Shown: one piece after another, positions 17,411 to 27,577 of the stretch
Layout: the number at the start of each line of letters is the position of its first letter
How positions within the stretch are numbered: the stretch's first letter is position 1
Source: an uncultured Erythrobacter sp.
GTDB lineage: Bacteria; Pseudomonadota; Alphaproteobacteria; Sphingomonadales; Sphingomonadaceae
DNA length: 64,000 bases
Direction: 5' to 3'
Assembly: GCA_947494705.1 (NCBI GenBank)
Contig: CANLVN010000001.1
Coordinates: forward strand, 992,001-1,056,000
Position numbers and translations under genes: made by a program
The notes under the pieces: model-generated
The model's database searches: none
Told to the model about the DNA's origin: nothing
The model's input: only the letters and a program-made list of their open reading frames with translations

Positions 17411-19306
17411 ATGAGCTTCATCGGCAAGGCATGGAAAATCATCGTCGGGATCAAGGACGCGCTGGTCCTGGTCTTCATGCTGCTGTTCTTCCTCGCGCTG
17501 TTCGCCATCCTTTCGGCAGCGCCTAATCCCGGGCAGGTGCGCGAGGGTGCGCTCTACATCGACCTGACGGGATATGTGGTCGAGGAACGCGCCGCGATCG
17601 ACCCGCTGGGCGCGCTCCTCGCCGGAGAGGCTCCGCCGACCGAACATGAGGCCCGTGAACTCGTCCGCGCACTGGACGCAGCTGCAGGCGACGAACGGAT
17701 CAATGCCGTGGTCCTCGACATGACGGCATTCGTCGGCGGCGGCCAGGTACACATGCAGGAAATCGGCGACGCGATGGACCGCGTTCGCAAGGCTGACAAG
17801 CCGGTGCTGACCTACGGCGTTGCCTATGGCGACGACGCCATGCACCTCGCCGCACGCGCTACCGAAGTCTGGGCCGATCCGCTTGGCGGCGCGGTCATCG
17901 CCGGGCCGGGCGGAAGCTCGCTCTATTATGCAGGCCTGCTCGACCGGCTCAACATCAATGCACGCGTCTACCGTGTCGGCGAATTCAAGTCAGCGGTCGA
18001 ACCCTATCTGCTCAACGGCCCCTCAGAGGCTGCACAAGAGAACCGGGCAAGCCTTTACGGCGCGTTGTGGGAAGAGTGGAAGGCCAACGTAAAAAGCGCG
18101 CGTCCAGCCATCGAACTCGAACGCGTGACCTCGGACCCTGTGGCGTGGATACAGGCCTCTGGCGGCGACCTTGCCAAGGCTGCTTTGGAAGCTGGCCTTG
18201 TCGACCGTCTCGGCGATCCGGTCACTTTCGGCGAACGCGTGGCCGAGCTGGCCGGATCCGACGACTGGAACGAAGCACCCGGCGCCTATGCGCGGAGCGA
18301 ATTGCGCCCTTACCTCGCCGATGTCGGCATGGGTACAGGCACGTCTGGCAACCGGATCGCGGTCGTCACCGTCGCAGGCACGATCGTCGATGGCGATGCC
18401 GGACCGGGAACGGCTGGGGGTGCGCGGATCGCAGGGCTTCTCGACGATGCCCTGTCGGATGACTCAATCAAAGGGCTGGTCGTGCGGGTGGATTCGCCCG
18501 GCGGATCAGTGCTGGCTTCAGAGGAAATCCGCCGCGCGATCGAGCGATTCCGCGCAAAGGATATTCCTGTCGCGGTCTCCTTCGCCAATGTCGCGGCCTC
18601 GGGCGGATACTGGGTCGCCACCGCAGGCGACCGAATCTTCGCGCAGCCTGAGACGATCACCGGCTCCATCGGCGTTTTCGCCGTGGTCCCCACCTTCGAG
18701 AAGGCTGCAGCCGAAATCGGCGTGAATGCGGCCGGATATCGCACCACGCCGCTATCGGGCCAGCCCGACCTTATCGAAGGCTTTCCGAGCGAAATCGACA
18801 CGATCCTGCAATCGGGCGTCGAGGATACCTATGGCGACTTCCTCACGCGCGTCGCCGAAGCGCGCGGGATGACCACCGAGCGCGTCGACAGCATCGCGCA
18901 GGGGCGCGTGTGGGACGGCGGCGCGGCGCGCAACCTTGAACTGGTCGATCAGTTCGGAGGAATGTCCGACGCCATGCAATGGGCCGCCGCCCAGGCCGGG
19001 CTGGAGGAAGGCGACTGGAGCGCGCAATTCCTGGGCACCGAAGTGGCCGATTACGATTCGCTCATTCGCCAGCTGGTAACGAGCGCAATCGCCCCCGCGG
19101 CGCAGGCATCCGGAGGCGACCTGTTTGCCGTCGCAGCCCGCCAGCGCGAGGCACTGCTGGCGCGGATCGGGCAGGACATGCGGCTGCTCGCCGGAACGCC
19201 GGGCGTGCAGGCCTATTGCCTCGAATGCCCGATCGAAGCGAGCGCCGCGAACACTGCCGAAAGACAGGGGATCAGCCAGCTGATTGCAGGCTGGTTCTCG
19301 CGCTAA
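17411..19306 (+). CDS. sppA: Signal peptide peptidase SppA, 67K type
   Basis: Membrane-bound serine protease that degrades cleaved signal peptides. An N-terminal membrane segment (ALVLVFMLLFFLALFAIL, residues 18-35) is followed by two tandem S49 domains. The catalytic Lys-Ser dyad is visible: Lys193 in GEFKSAVEPY of the first half and Ser397 in ASGGYW of the second, positions close to the E. coli pair. The frame is open for nearly 1 kb upstream, but that part is antisense to pyrB; ATG 17411 starts directly before the membrane anchor and fits the family. 631 residues. Confidence 0.94.
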   Translation: MSFIGKAWKIIVGIKDALVLVFMLLFFLALFAILSAAPNPGQVREGALYIDLTGYVVEERAAIDPLGALLAGEAPPTEHEARELVRALDAAAGDERINAVVLDMTAFVGGGQVHMQEIGDAMDRVRKADKPVLTYGVAYGDDAMHLAARATEVWADPLGGAVIAGPGGSSLYYAGLLDRLNINARVYRVGEFKSAVEPYLLNGPSEAAQENRASLYGALWEEWKANVKSARPAIELERVTSDPVAWIQASGGDLAKAALEAGLVDRLGDPVTFGERVAELAGSDDWNEAPGAYARSELRPYLADVGMGTGTSGNRIAVVTVAGTIVDGDAGPGTAGGARIAGLLDDALSDDSIKGLVVRVDSPGGSVLASEEIRRAIERFRAKDIPVAVSFANVAASGGYWVATAGDRIFAQPETITGSIGVFAVVPTFEKAAAEIGVNAAGYRTTPLSGQPDLIEGFPSEIDTILQSGVEDTYGDFLTRVAEARGMTTERVDSIAQGRVWDGGAARNLELVDQFGGMSDAMQWAAAQAGLEEGDWSAQFLGTEVADYDSLIRQLVTSAIAPAAQASGGDLFAVAARQREALLARIGQDMRLLAGTPGVQAYCLECPIEASAANTAERQGISQLIAGWFSR

Positions 19307-19386
19307 AGCAGTGCTTGCAAACCACGCACACCCGAAGTAGACGCGCCCCCCTGTCCGCCGGGCGCATCGTCCGCCCGAGCAAGGAC

Positions 19387-19461
19387 GGGCGCGTAGCTCA
19401 GTGGTAGAGCACACCCTTCACACGGGTGGGGTCGCAAGTTCAATCCTTGCCGCGCCCACCA
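19387..19461 (+). tRNA. tRNA-Val (anticodon CAC), likely island attachment site
   Basis: GGGCGCG pairs with CGCGCCC in the acceptor stem, followed by A and an encoded CCA. The anticodon stem CACCC/GGGTG holds loop TTCACAC, giving CAC (Val, GUG). Gene content changes directly downstream from core to accessory, a typical pattern when an element integrates at a tRNA 3' end. I did not find a second copy of the tRNA 3' end in the window, and no integrase gene lies next to it. Confidence 0.95.
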
Positions 19462-19691
19462 TCTTTTCAACGACTTAGAAGAGATGGCCTGAGTTTCCCT
19501 GTAAAAAACCTGTAAAACACCGGTGGGAGTTTGCGAACGCCGGCGGTCAGTTTTGTGTGCCCTTAAGGAGCTGCCGAACCTTATTCGAGGGCGCTTAGCA
19601 ACAGGCGATCGCGCCAAGGCATTTCAGCTTGAACAAGTTGCCTCGCGCCACAGTGTCGTATCGGCGTCATCATCCGCCGACGTTGGCTTTC

Positions 19692-21345
19692 TTAATCGCT
19701 TCCGCATCGCACCTTGATGGCTTTCAGTCCCCAGCGCTGCTTCCTTCGATCAAAATTTATGAGAGCAATCCCGTCGACGAGGTCACAGTCATTGACCCGC
19801 CCAGCTGCAATCACCGGAGGCGGTATGAAGATGCCGTCGGCCGTGAAACCCATTCCGTTATTCACTCTAACCTCTTCATGAAAGGTTCGCCCCAGGTGGC
19901 AGGGAATTCGTGCGTCTGACTGTTCGATTGAGAGCAGGCTTGTTCTGGGACCATCTGGTCCTTTCACGGTATCCACCTGAACACAAACTACCTGGCCTTC
20001 CTTAGGAGGCTCCCTGAGCATGTTGAACGGAGCCACCCCATCCACGCCTTTGTCGACGATGTAGTGAAACAATTTTCGCTTGAAATTGACGTGATCGATG
20101 ACGGCGAGCTGCTTAGGCAGTTGAGCCAAGAGATACTCATCAGCAGGACCGGTCAATTTATCGTAAAATGATGGCGTGACTGGCTGTGGAGATGTTTGCA
20201 AATACCAACCACGATGCGTTAGTTCTTCTGCCCTCTTCGGCACGTTGTGACCGGCCTCTCTGCTGGCCTCAATGACCCGGTCAACTTCTGCTCGAGCCTC
20301 GCCCGGATAGAGTTCCGCCACCGCCTCTGCGAATTTTAATCGGATCTTGCTGGTAAAGATATCGTCCGACGAACAGGTGAGAGCCTTGGCAAAACAAGCG
20401 AGCTGCGTAGCCCGGTCTTCCACAAGGTCTCCCAGAAGTTCCCAAGCCCAAAATTCGCGAGATTTCGCGCGAACAAATTCGACTGCAAGCGACCGCGCAT
20501 CATCGACGCGACCTAATCGACTGAGAAGCTTGACATGGTTCATCTTAAGCCATTGATTGTCGGGGAACCTCTTCGAGACCCCTTCAAGGTGAATGAGAGC
20601 GAACTCAACATCCGCTTCGGTGCCATGCGCTGCAGCGTCCTTGGCAAGAAAATTCACTAAGCTCTCGCTCAAGGCAGGTAACGTCTTCCCGTCGTTTGTC
20701 CGGAAGCGTTCGTCGTCTTCGCTGCGGAAGGATTGGAGATCCCACATCCGGGCCAGTGGAAGGATCTTTATGTGACCTGCTTTAGCGAGAGTAAGTGCTT
20801 GCTGTGCAATTCTGCTATGCAAAAGATCCGGCCCTGCGAGGCCAAGCTTGAAGTAGTCAGAGATATGACGGCGAGCTTTCCCAATTGGTGCACCAGCTAA
20901 CGAGGGTCCTTGACCTGCTTTGATTACGTGTTGGGTTGCGTGACAAAGTTCCCACCCAAAAGATATGCGATCAGCTTCTCGAAGCTTCCCGGTCTCAGCA
21001 ATTCGCTTAAAAATTGCGATCGCTCCGTCATGGTCACCTTGCCTGCCAATCTGGCGTGCGCGCTCGACCTCCCTACCTGTCTCGTCCGCCAGCGACAGCC
21101 ATCGTTCTCGCTGGGCGAAAAGAACTTCGTCGGATGGCTGCACTGGGAGGTCAGCTAGCTCGGTCAAATACCGCGTAAGATCGTCACTTTTGGAGCTATT
21201 TGCATGGTGCTTGACGAGCTCAATCACGCACCATCCAAAGGCTCCCAGGATCCAGCTATCCGTAACAAACTCCGCTCTCGCTCTCTTGCCGAGCTCATAG
21301 GCTTCAGCGACTTGTCCTGTCCTTCGTAGCCTGGTGATCTCGCGG
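19692..21345 (-). pseudogene. TPR/OB-like protein, 3' part of a gene cut by an IS3 element
   Basis: About 550 codons remain, starting inside the IS end. The first preserved part (REITRLRRTGQVAEAYELGKRARAE) looks like the first helix pair of a TPR protein, and helical repeats continue for some 350 residues. The C-terminal 150 residues are beta-rich and end KQRWGLKAIKVRCGSD, resembling a small OB/cold-shock-like fold that could bind nucleic acid. The frame joins exactly in frame to the helicase fragment on the other side of the IS. Whether the two were one gene, or were brought together by a deletion next to the IS, is open. No start codon of its own is evident. Confidence 0.7.
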
Positions 21346-21430
21346 TGTCCCCCGTCAGCGCCTATGGCACAGATTTGAGGTTGTGATTTAAGGAGGATTT
21401 GGGCTTCGTCGTAGTGACGAAGGAACGAAG

Positions 21431-21817
21431 ATGAAGCCCAAATCCTCCAATGCAAAATCGCGGTCCAAGGCCCCTGCTGAGCAGGTAGTAAAGGACATCC
21501 GCCGCAAGACCCGTCGGCATTTCTCGGCTGAAGACAAGATCCGCGTCGTGCTCGATGGCCTGCGCGGCGAGGACAGCATCGCTGAGCTGTGCCGTAGGGA
21601 AGGCATCGCCCAGAGCCTGTATTACACCTGGTCCAAGGAGTTCATGGAGGCCGGCAAGCGTCGCCTCGCCGGTGACACAGCCCGTGCCGCGACCACGGAC
21701 GAGGTGAAGGATCTGCGCCGTGAGGCCCGCGATCTGAAGGAATGCGTGGCCGACCTGACCCTGGAGAACCGCCTGCTCAAAAAAAGCATGACTGGGCTTG
21801 GGGGAGACGACGAATGA
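21431..21817 (+). CDS. IS3-family transposase OrfA
   Basis: A 128-residue DNA-binding subunit. A Lys/Arg-rich start is followed by a helix-turn-helix (AELCRREGIAQSLYYTWSKEFM) and a leucine-zipper-like coil at the end (LRREARDLKECVADLTLENRLL). A run of seven A at 21779-21785 near the 3' end is a likely site for -1 frameshifting, which would make the OrfAB fusion transposase. Confidence 0.9.
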   Translation: MKPKSSNAKSRSKAPAEQVVKDIRRKTRRHFSAEDKIRVVLDGLRGEDSIAELCRREGIAQSLYYTWSKEFMEAGKRRLAGDTARAATTDEVKDLRREARDLKECVADLTLENRLLKKSMTGLGGDDE

Positions 21818-22794
21818 GATACCCTGCATCCGAGAAGCTGGAGATCATCCGGATCGTCGAGCAGTCGCACCTGCCTGCCAAACGCACGCTGGACCAGCTC
21901 GGCGTGGCAAGGCGGACCTTCTACCGCTGGTATGACCGCTACCTTGAAGGCGGGCCGGAAGCGCTTCAGGATCGCCCCTCAGCGCCGAGCCGGGTGTGGA
22001 ACCGCATCGGAGACGATATCCAGGACCAGATCGTCGGACTCGCGCTGGAGCAGACCGATCTATCCCCGCGCGAACTGGCGGTGCGCTTCACCGACGAGAA
22101 GCGCTACTTCGTGTCCGAAGCCACGGTTTACCGGCTGCTCAAGGCCCATGATCTGATCACCAGCCCGGCCTACACTGTGATCAAGGCGGCAGAGGCGTTC
22201 CACATGAAGACCACGCGGCCCAACGAGATGTGGCAGACAGATTTTACCTACTTCAAGATCATCGGATGGGGCTGGGTCTATCTCTCGACCGTGCTCGACG
22301 ATTACTCGCGCTACATCATCGCCTGGAAGTTGTGCACGACGATGAAGGCCGAGGACGTCACCGACACGCTAGACATGGCGCTGGCCGCCTCAGGCTGCGA
22401 CCATGCCAATGTGCTGCACAGGCCCCGCCTGCTCAGCGACAATGGCCCCAGCTACATCGCGAGCGAGTTGGCCGAATACATCGAGGCCAACAGGATGAGC
22501 CACGTGCGCGGCGCACCCTTCCACCCACAGACGCAGGGCAAGATCGAGCGCTGGCATCAGACATTGAAGAACCGCGTGCTGCTGGAAAACTACTTCCTGC
22601 CAGGCGATCTCGAACAGCAGATCGAGGCCTTCGTCGAGCACTACAACCACCAGCGCTACCACGAGAGCCTCGACAACGTCACACCCGCCGATGCCTACTT
22701 CGGCAGGGCTGCCGCCATCATCAAACGAAGAGAAAGGATCAAGCGAAAGACACTCGAACATCGGCGCTTGCAACACCGCAAGCTCGCCGCCTAA
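21814..22794 (+). CDS. IS3-family transposase OrfB, DDE integrase domain
   Basis: A 326-residue product from ATG 21814, which overlaps the orfA stop as ATGA; its frame extends upstream to the A7 slippage site. It has an HTH_21-like N-terminal region and an rve integrase core. The DDE residues are visible in WQTDFTYFK, LLSDNGPSY and TQGKIERWHQ, with the usual 35-residue spacing between the last two. The frame is intact, so the element may be active. Confidence 0.92.
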   Translation: MRYPASEKLEIIRIVEQSHLPAKRTLDQLGVARRTFYRWYDRYLEGGPEALQDRPSAPSRVWNRIGDDIQDQIVGLALEQTDLSPRELAVRFTDEKRYFVSEATVYRLLKAHDLITSPAYTVIKAAEAFHMKTTRPNEMWQTDFTYFKIIGWGWVYLSTVLDDYSRYIIAWKLCTTMKAEDVTDTLDMALAASGCDHANVLHRPRLLSDNGPSYIASELAEYIEANRMSHVRGAPFHPQTQGKIERWHQTLKNRVLLENYFLPGDLEQQIEAFVEHYNHQRYHESLDNVTPADAYFGRAAAIIKRRERIKRKTLEHRRLQHRKLAA

Positions 22795-22868
22795 ACATCA
22801 ATCCGAGACGAGGCCCACACTCCACTGATCTACGCCGCGAGTTGTGCCAAATGTTCTGACGACGGACA

Positions 22869-25114
22869 TGATGATGTGCTACATCGTCGATCGAAATCCC
22901 GGAGCCCTCCAGAGCCGCTCTTGAGCGGGCAAGAACTTCACTGCGGAAGGTCGAAAGCGGTGTCAGGCCGTTCTGGTCTGCGACCCCGTCAGCAGCCCCT
23001 GTTGCGAAGTCTTTTAGCGATGGCCCAGCAACTTTGATCCTCACTTCGGGGGGATTGACCATGAACAGTTTAGAACGGGCACGGGTCATGGCCGTATAAA
23101 GCCAGCGAAAGGTGTCCTCGTTTCGGGGATCGCTCCCACTAGGGCACAGAACCACGACTTCATCCCACTCCCCACCCTGCGCCTTGTGACAAGTGACCGC
23201 ATAGCCGAATTTGGCTTTCATCGCATTGAAGTAAGGGTCCTGCCGAATGGTCTGCGTAAGGTGGCGCGGATCAGCCTTCTTGATATCGGGATGGCGCCGA
23301 AGGAAGTCGACATAGAGCGCGCGTTGCTCGTCAGGTGTCAGGCCAGAGTGGCGGTCGTGCAGTAGCGTGTCGATGACTTTAACCTGCTGGATGCCCTGTT
23401 CACCGTTTTCCAAGTTCATCGCTATCTCGATGTCCCGGAAGAGTAGGTCGATAGTAACTTGCTCCGTATTGTCGGTGCCCTCGACGCGGCGGGAGAGCTT
23501 TACGCTTCTGCGCTCAACCACTGGCTCCACACCGCAGACCTCGACAAATTCGCCATTCGCGAGAAATTTTTCGCCCACGAACGTGTTCGCTGTGACCATA
23601 AGCCGATCCCCCGATCGAACTTCGTCATGATCAGGGAACAGTTCTGCCCTGACGGCGCGATTGATATCCGCGGCCTCAGCATTCGACCGTGTTATGACCA
23701 TCGGCTGGCGGCCTTGGCTTCGCAGAACCTGCAGATATGTTGGGATGATGTCACCATGCCCAAGTCGCACTACATCTTCGTCAAAGTCGAAACTCAACCC
23801 ACGGAAAGCACCTTCGTCGACCCCCTTCCGTAGTGGTCGCACGTTTGTCAGGATGGAGCTCTCAGAACCTTGCCGAACGATTTCCGTCAGACGGTATTCG
23901 GCTGCGCGATAGCCGTAGTGATGGTTGAGATACTCCTCATCAAGAGCGGGCGAGGTGTTCATGCCGACAGGGGTAAGCTGGACAGGATCGCCGATGAAGA
24001 TCACCTTCCGATCCGTGCCCGGCGTCTGCATACCGACGTATTCGAGAAGGTCCTTTAGCAGATAGCCGCTGCCCGAACGGAAGAAATCGGACTCACTGAA
24101 AGCGTCGGAAACGAGCGAGGCCTCGTCAACGATGTAAACGGTGTTGGCGGAATCCCTGTTCGCGGCAATGCTGGCGAAAACCTTGAAGCTGGCAAGACCT
24201 GATCCATCTTCTCCGTCTTCGCCTAACCTCCGCAAATTACCGTAATCATAGATCAGGCTGTGAAGGGTGCGGGCCCGACGCCCCGTCTTCTCGCCGATAA
24301 TTTTGGCGGCACGCCCTGTCGGCGCGCCTATCACATACTGCCGGCCCTGCGATGATAGGTATTCGACAAGACCTTTGGCCATGAATGTCTTGCCGGTGCC
24401 TGCATCGCCCTTGAGCAGCATGATGCGTTGGTTCGAGTCGTTGAGAAAAGATTCGAGCGCGTCGGCGCAGCCTAACTGGTCCTCGTTGAGCTCCTCATTG
24501 AACGCTTCTCGCATCGATATACGAGTGCGAAGATCACGAATGCTGGGATCGACTTTGGCGAGCGCTGCAGCGACTTCTCGACGGATGCGCCGGACGCGGT
24601 CTTCGGGAAAATTAACGACGTTGTCCTGCTGCTGCATCTCGGCGCTGTCGGGATGCGGCCTGCAGTCGCCGCTCTCTACATCCTCCATCCCAGAGTTTTG
24701 GCCATATGGGCGAATCAACCAGTCGATCTCAGGACGGATGAGCCGGACAAACCAGCATCCCAGTGTCCACGCATCATAGACTAGGTCCTCCGCTCGCTCG
24801 GACGTGACTTCCTTCCCGTGAGCTCCATCATTTCCGAACTTCCTGATGGTGTGGAACTTCGCCAGGAGACGCCGCTCCAAGAGATTGTCCCGCTCCAGCA
24901 AAAGCAACCGGTCAAATTGCGTATCCTCATCGGAAAGCGGCAACCCAAAATGCTTGAACAGCAATGCAACCAAGGTCTCTGTGAAGCTGCGCAATCGAAC
25001 CGCTGAAATGTCCGGGTCGGTTGCGACAGCATTGCCCGCTTTCAAGGCGAGATCGTGTAGGTCTGGCCAACCCTGCCTAAGAAAATCGAACTCGGAAGAA
25101 ATGATATCAGACAT
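22869..25114 (-). pseudogene. SF1 (RecD2/UvrD-like) helicase with DUF4145-like N-terminus, 3' end lost to the IS
   Basis: 749 codons are intact; then the frame runs into the IS, which replaces its end with foreign sequence and a stop at 22739. Residues 1-115 resemble the helical DUF4145 region often found at the start of HsdR-type nucleases (LLERRLLAKFHTIRKFGNDGAHG). The helicase follows: Walker A GDAGTGKT at 236-243, then GAPTGRAAKII, Walker B VYIVDEASL, motif III FIGDPVQLTP, and the C-terminal motifs TCHKAQGGEWDEV and RWLYTAMTRAR. The core motifs are complete, so a shortened product could still be made. Possibly a defence gene. Confidence 0.8.
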
Positions 25115-25279
25115 TTGGTCGGTCTAGAATAAGGTGCCGACATGTCCAACCACACTCTTCCTAAAGAGAATAAGAAGGCGATCTCGGGGGAGGCTCATAA
25201 CTCGCACGTCGGGAAACGCTTGTCGCTCTCGCCCCTAACGAAAACGATTTGGTAACCATCTCCCTAGAGAAGGATGCGA

Positions 25280-25855
25280 ATGAAAGCTCCTGATGCACAC
25301 TCCCTCCTGCTCACATGCCAAGCCCCTCAAAAAGCTTTGACCGAGTTCGGCGATGCTGTCGCCCGGGGTCGCATTAGCGGCACCGCTTCGGTGCTCTACT
25401 TGGAGACTGGTCACGTGGGCGAATTTGCAAAGATCAAACGTTATTGGCTGCGCATCGAAGAGCAGGCTCAGCAGGCCGCTGTGTGGACTTGGGGTAGAGC
25501 TGAACTAGCAAGCCACGGCGAAAACCCCGCAATACGCTTGAGCGAAATCGAGTTCGACGAGGTCGCCGTCGCGAGCTTTGTCGCAGAACGAAAACCATCA
25601 AAGCCAAAACGCGGAAAAAAGCGAATACAAGATGATTGGACGCCATTCTGGCTAGCGGCAATTCAGCTAGCCAAAGCCGGACGATTGAATGCTGGATATT
25701 TCCCAACGAAGAAGGCTCTTCATGACCGTCTCCACGTGATGATGGGAGCGACGATGGATCTCCAATCGATCACACCGCTGTCTAGTGTAATCTACGAAGA
25801 AGTGTTGGAACCAACTGCTGTCGAGGTCGAGCAGGCGGTGGCCGAGACCGACTAA
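25280..25855 (+). CDS. Hypothetical protein (191 aa)
   Basis: Starts MKAPDAHSLLLTCQAPQKA; AGAAGG eight bases upstream favours ATG 25280 over the in-frame ATG at 25274. The protein is mixed alpha/beta, with a very basic stretch near residue 110 (RKPSKPKRGKKRIQDDW), then WLAAIQLAKAGRLNAGYFPTKKALHDRL. No cysteine cluster, no P-loop, no signal peptide. Base use is less GC-rich than the core. It lies between the interrupted helicase and the replication module of the element. I do not recognise it. Confidence 0.6.
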   Translation: MKAPDAHSLLLTCQAPQKALTEFGDAVARGRISGTASVLYLETGHVGEFAKIKRYWLRIEEQAQQAAVWTWGRAELASHGENPAIRLSEIEFDEVAVASFVAERKPSKPKRGKKRIQDDWTPFWLAAIQLAKAGRLNAGYFPTKKALHDRLHVMMGATMDLQSITPLSSVIYEEVLEPTAVEVEQAVAETD

Positions 25856-25996
25856 GCCTCGAAGCGCCAATTGCGCAGCATTTGCGCACCAATTGCGCAC
25901 CTTGCTCATCTTTTAGCATTCAGCACACCTCCCGAATCGGCGTCAATTCACTCTCCGACCGCGAATCATTCCGATTGCGGAAACGGAGTAGAAACT

Positions 25997-26158
25997 ATGG
26001 AATTGATTACCATCGCCGAGACAATGCGCCGCCTTTCTCTGGGCCGCACGAAAGTATACCACCTGCTCGCCGAAGGGCACTTGCAGTCGGTAAAAATTGG
26101 GAGATGCCGCCGCATCCTTGCCGAAAGCCTCGACGCGTTCGTGCGAGGTGAAGCATGA
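25997..26158 (+). CDS. AlpA/excisionase-type HTH protein
   Basis: A 53-residue protein, MELITIAETMRRLSLGRTKVYHL onwards, that is almost entirely a MerR/AlpA-type winged helix: recognition helix GRTKVYHLLAEG, then the wing LQSVKIGRCRRI. Such proteins act as excisionases or regulators of integrated elements. It overlaps the following ATPase gene by four bases (ATGA), which is the common excisionase-RepA arrangement in genomic islands. The frame continues upstream, but the family starts at this Met. Confidence 0.82.
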   Translation: MELITIAETMRRLSLGRTKVYHLLAEGHLQSVKIGRCRRILAESLDAFVRGEA

Positions 26159-27483
26159 GGCCCCCGGTCGATCACGAGGTCTTTGGTTTTGACCTCAAGG
26201 CTGGGCAGAAGGTTATAGGCACAGAATGTCACGTCGACGAAGACAAGAACCTTCTCTTCCGCAAGCATTTCGTAAAACCTGGCGAAAACGGGAAGGCTGA
26301 AGTCCGTCTTTATGATCACCCGGACGGCAATGGTGGATGGAAGGCTGGACGCGGCCCGCAAGTCTATCGGTCACACGAACCGGCTCTGGCGGGTTCAACC
26401 CACCAGCAAGCCGGCTCCCTAAACGAAGACCAAGCCTCATTCCAACTCATTCATGTTGGCGACCTTGAGTATCGCCCGCCCGAATATCTGATAGAGGGCC
26501 TTCTGGAGACGGATACACTAGGGGTAACCTTCGGGGCGCCCGCATCAGCCAAGTCATTCATCGCAGTGGACATTGCGCTTTGCGTTGCCACCGGGACTCC
26601 ATTTCATGGGCGCTCGGTAAAGCGCGGCCCAGTAATCTACATTGCTGGCGAGGGGCGAAGTGGTCTTGCACGCCGTTTTGGAGCGTGGAGCGCCTATCAT
26701 GAAGTCCCACTTCAAAGCGCTGCTTGCTATATGTCGACGTGTGCTGCGAGTTTCCTTGATTGCAAAAGCGCTGAGACAGTGACGGCGGCAGTGCACAAGA
26801 TCGCGGAAAAGAAGGGTTCACCCGCCTTGATCGTGATCGACACGCTGGCCCGAAACTTTGGTCCCGGTGACGAGAACAGCACTGCGGAAATGTCAAGGTT
26901 CGTGGCTGCTCTCGACAGACTTCGGGGAGAGTTTCCTGGTAGCACCATCCTCGTCATCCACCATAGCGGGCATTCCGACCACCAGCGTGCTCGAGGCGCG
27001 ATGGCTCTGAAGGGAGCGCTAGACAGCGAGTATAGAGTAGAAAAAGCTGAAAACTTGGTGACACTGGTAAACACCAAGATGAAGGACGCACCACAACCTT
27101 CGCCGATTGCGTTGAAACTGGAGGACGTGGCAATCGGTAATGGAGCATCAAGCGCCGTGCTCGTAGAAACAGAGGCTCCTAGACGGACGGAGAAGGTGTC
27201 GTCGGCACACAAGCTGGCGCGAGACACCTACATTTCCGCTGCGATCGCGAGCTCTAACTGGCGTGACGATACCGGTGGAGGTCTGCACATCAACGAATGG
27301 CGTATTCGCTTTTACGCCGAACACACGGGTCATAACAACGATACTAAGCGTCAGGCTTTCAATCGCGTTCGAAAAGAGCTTCAACGCGAGGGATTGATTT
27401 CGGTCGACGACAACTTCTGCCTTTGGGATGACGCTGCAATCATCAAGGCCATCTATTCGGGACGAGAAGGCTCATGTGCATAG
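26155..27483 (+). CDS. RepA-like AAA ATPase of an integrated element
   Basis: A 442-residue RecA-fold ATPase. After about 95 N-terminal residues of its own comes a core like RSF1010 RepA, a hexameric replicative helicase: Walker A GAPASAKS at 127-134, PVIYIAGEGRSGLARR, Walker B LIVIDTLARNFGPGDENS, and IHHSGHSDHQRARGAMALKGALD. The region after 350 is probably a winged helix. The usual Gly before the P-loop Lys is replaced (SAKS instead of SGKS), a variant seen in the RepA group. Coupled to the HTH gene. It is likely used to replicate or maintain the excised form of the element. Confidence 0.8.
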   Translation: MRPPVDHEVFGFDLKAGQKVIGTECHVDEDKNLLFRKHFVKPGENGKAEVRLYDHPDGNGGWKAGRGPQVYRSHEPALAGSTHQQAGSLNEDQASFQLIHVGDLEYRPPEYLIEGLLETDTLGVTFGAPASAKSFIAVDIALCVATGTPFHGRSVKRGPVIYIAGEGRSGLARRFGAWSAYHEVPLQSAACYMSTCAASFLDCKSAETVTAAVHKIAEKKGSPALIVIDTLARNFGPGDENSTAEMSRFVAALDRLRGEFPGSTILVIHHSGHSDHQRARGAMALKGALDSEYRVEKAENLVTLVNTKMKDAPQPSPIALKLEDVAIGNGASSAVLVETEAPRRTEKVSSAHKLARDTYISAAIASSNWRDDTGGGLHINEWRIRFYAEHTGHNNDTKRQAFNRVRKELQREGLISVDDNFCLWDDAAIIKAIYSGREGSCA

Positions 27484-27530
27484 AGAACCCGGCAGCAAGC
27501 AGCTACGAAGTCCCTCAGTCGACCCTGCAA

Positions 27531-27577
27531 GCGTGACACGCGTGACAGGTCTTATAGACCTGTCACGCGTGTCACGC
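27531..27577. repeat. Perfect 21-bp inverted repeat with 5-base loop
   Basis: Left arm 27531-27551 starts GCGTGACACGCGTGACAGG; loop TTATA at 27552-27556; right arm 27557-27577 is its exact reverse complement. CGTTTTTG follows, so it can act as the terminator of the RepA-like gene ending 47 bases earlier. Each arm also contains the direct repeat GTGACA-CGC-GTGACA, which looks like paired protein-binding sites. Confidence 0.85.

Larger units (their letters stand above)
21346..22868 (+). mobile_element. IS3-family insertion sequence, complete
   Basis: The ends are imperfect inverted repeats: left TGTCCCCCGTCAGCGCCTAT followed by GGCACA, right (reverse complement) TGTCCGTCGTCAGAACATTT followed by GGCACA; 19 of 26 positions match. 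It starts TGT and ends ACA as usual for IS3. Length 1523 bp with two overlapping transposase frames. The flanks (CGG left, TGA right) show no target-site duplication, which suggests rearrangement after insertion or recombination between two copies. Confidence 0.88.

Noticed and set aside
19462-19691. Integrase remnant next to tRNA-Val
   Set aside because: The minus-strand frame there overlaps the tRNA itself, and I found no tyrosine-recombinase motif.
21346-22868. Shorter IS ends at TGGCACA/TGTGCCA
   Set aside because: The 7-bp match is only the inner part of a longer inverted repeat that starts TGT and ends ACA, as expected for IS3.
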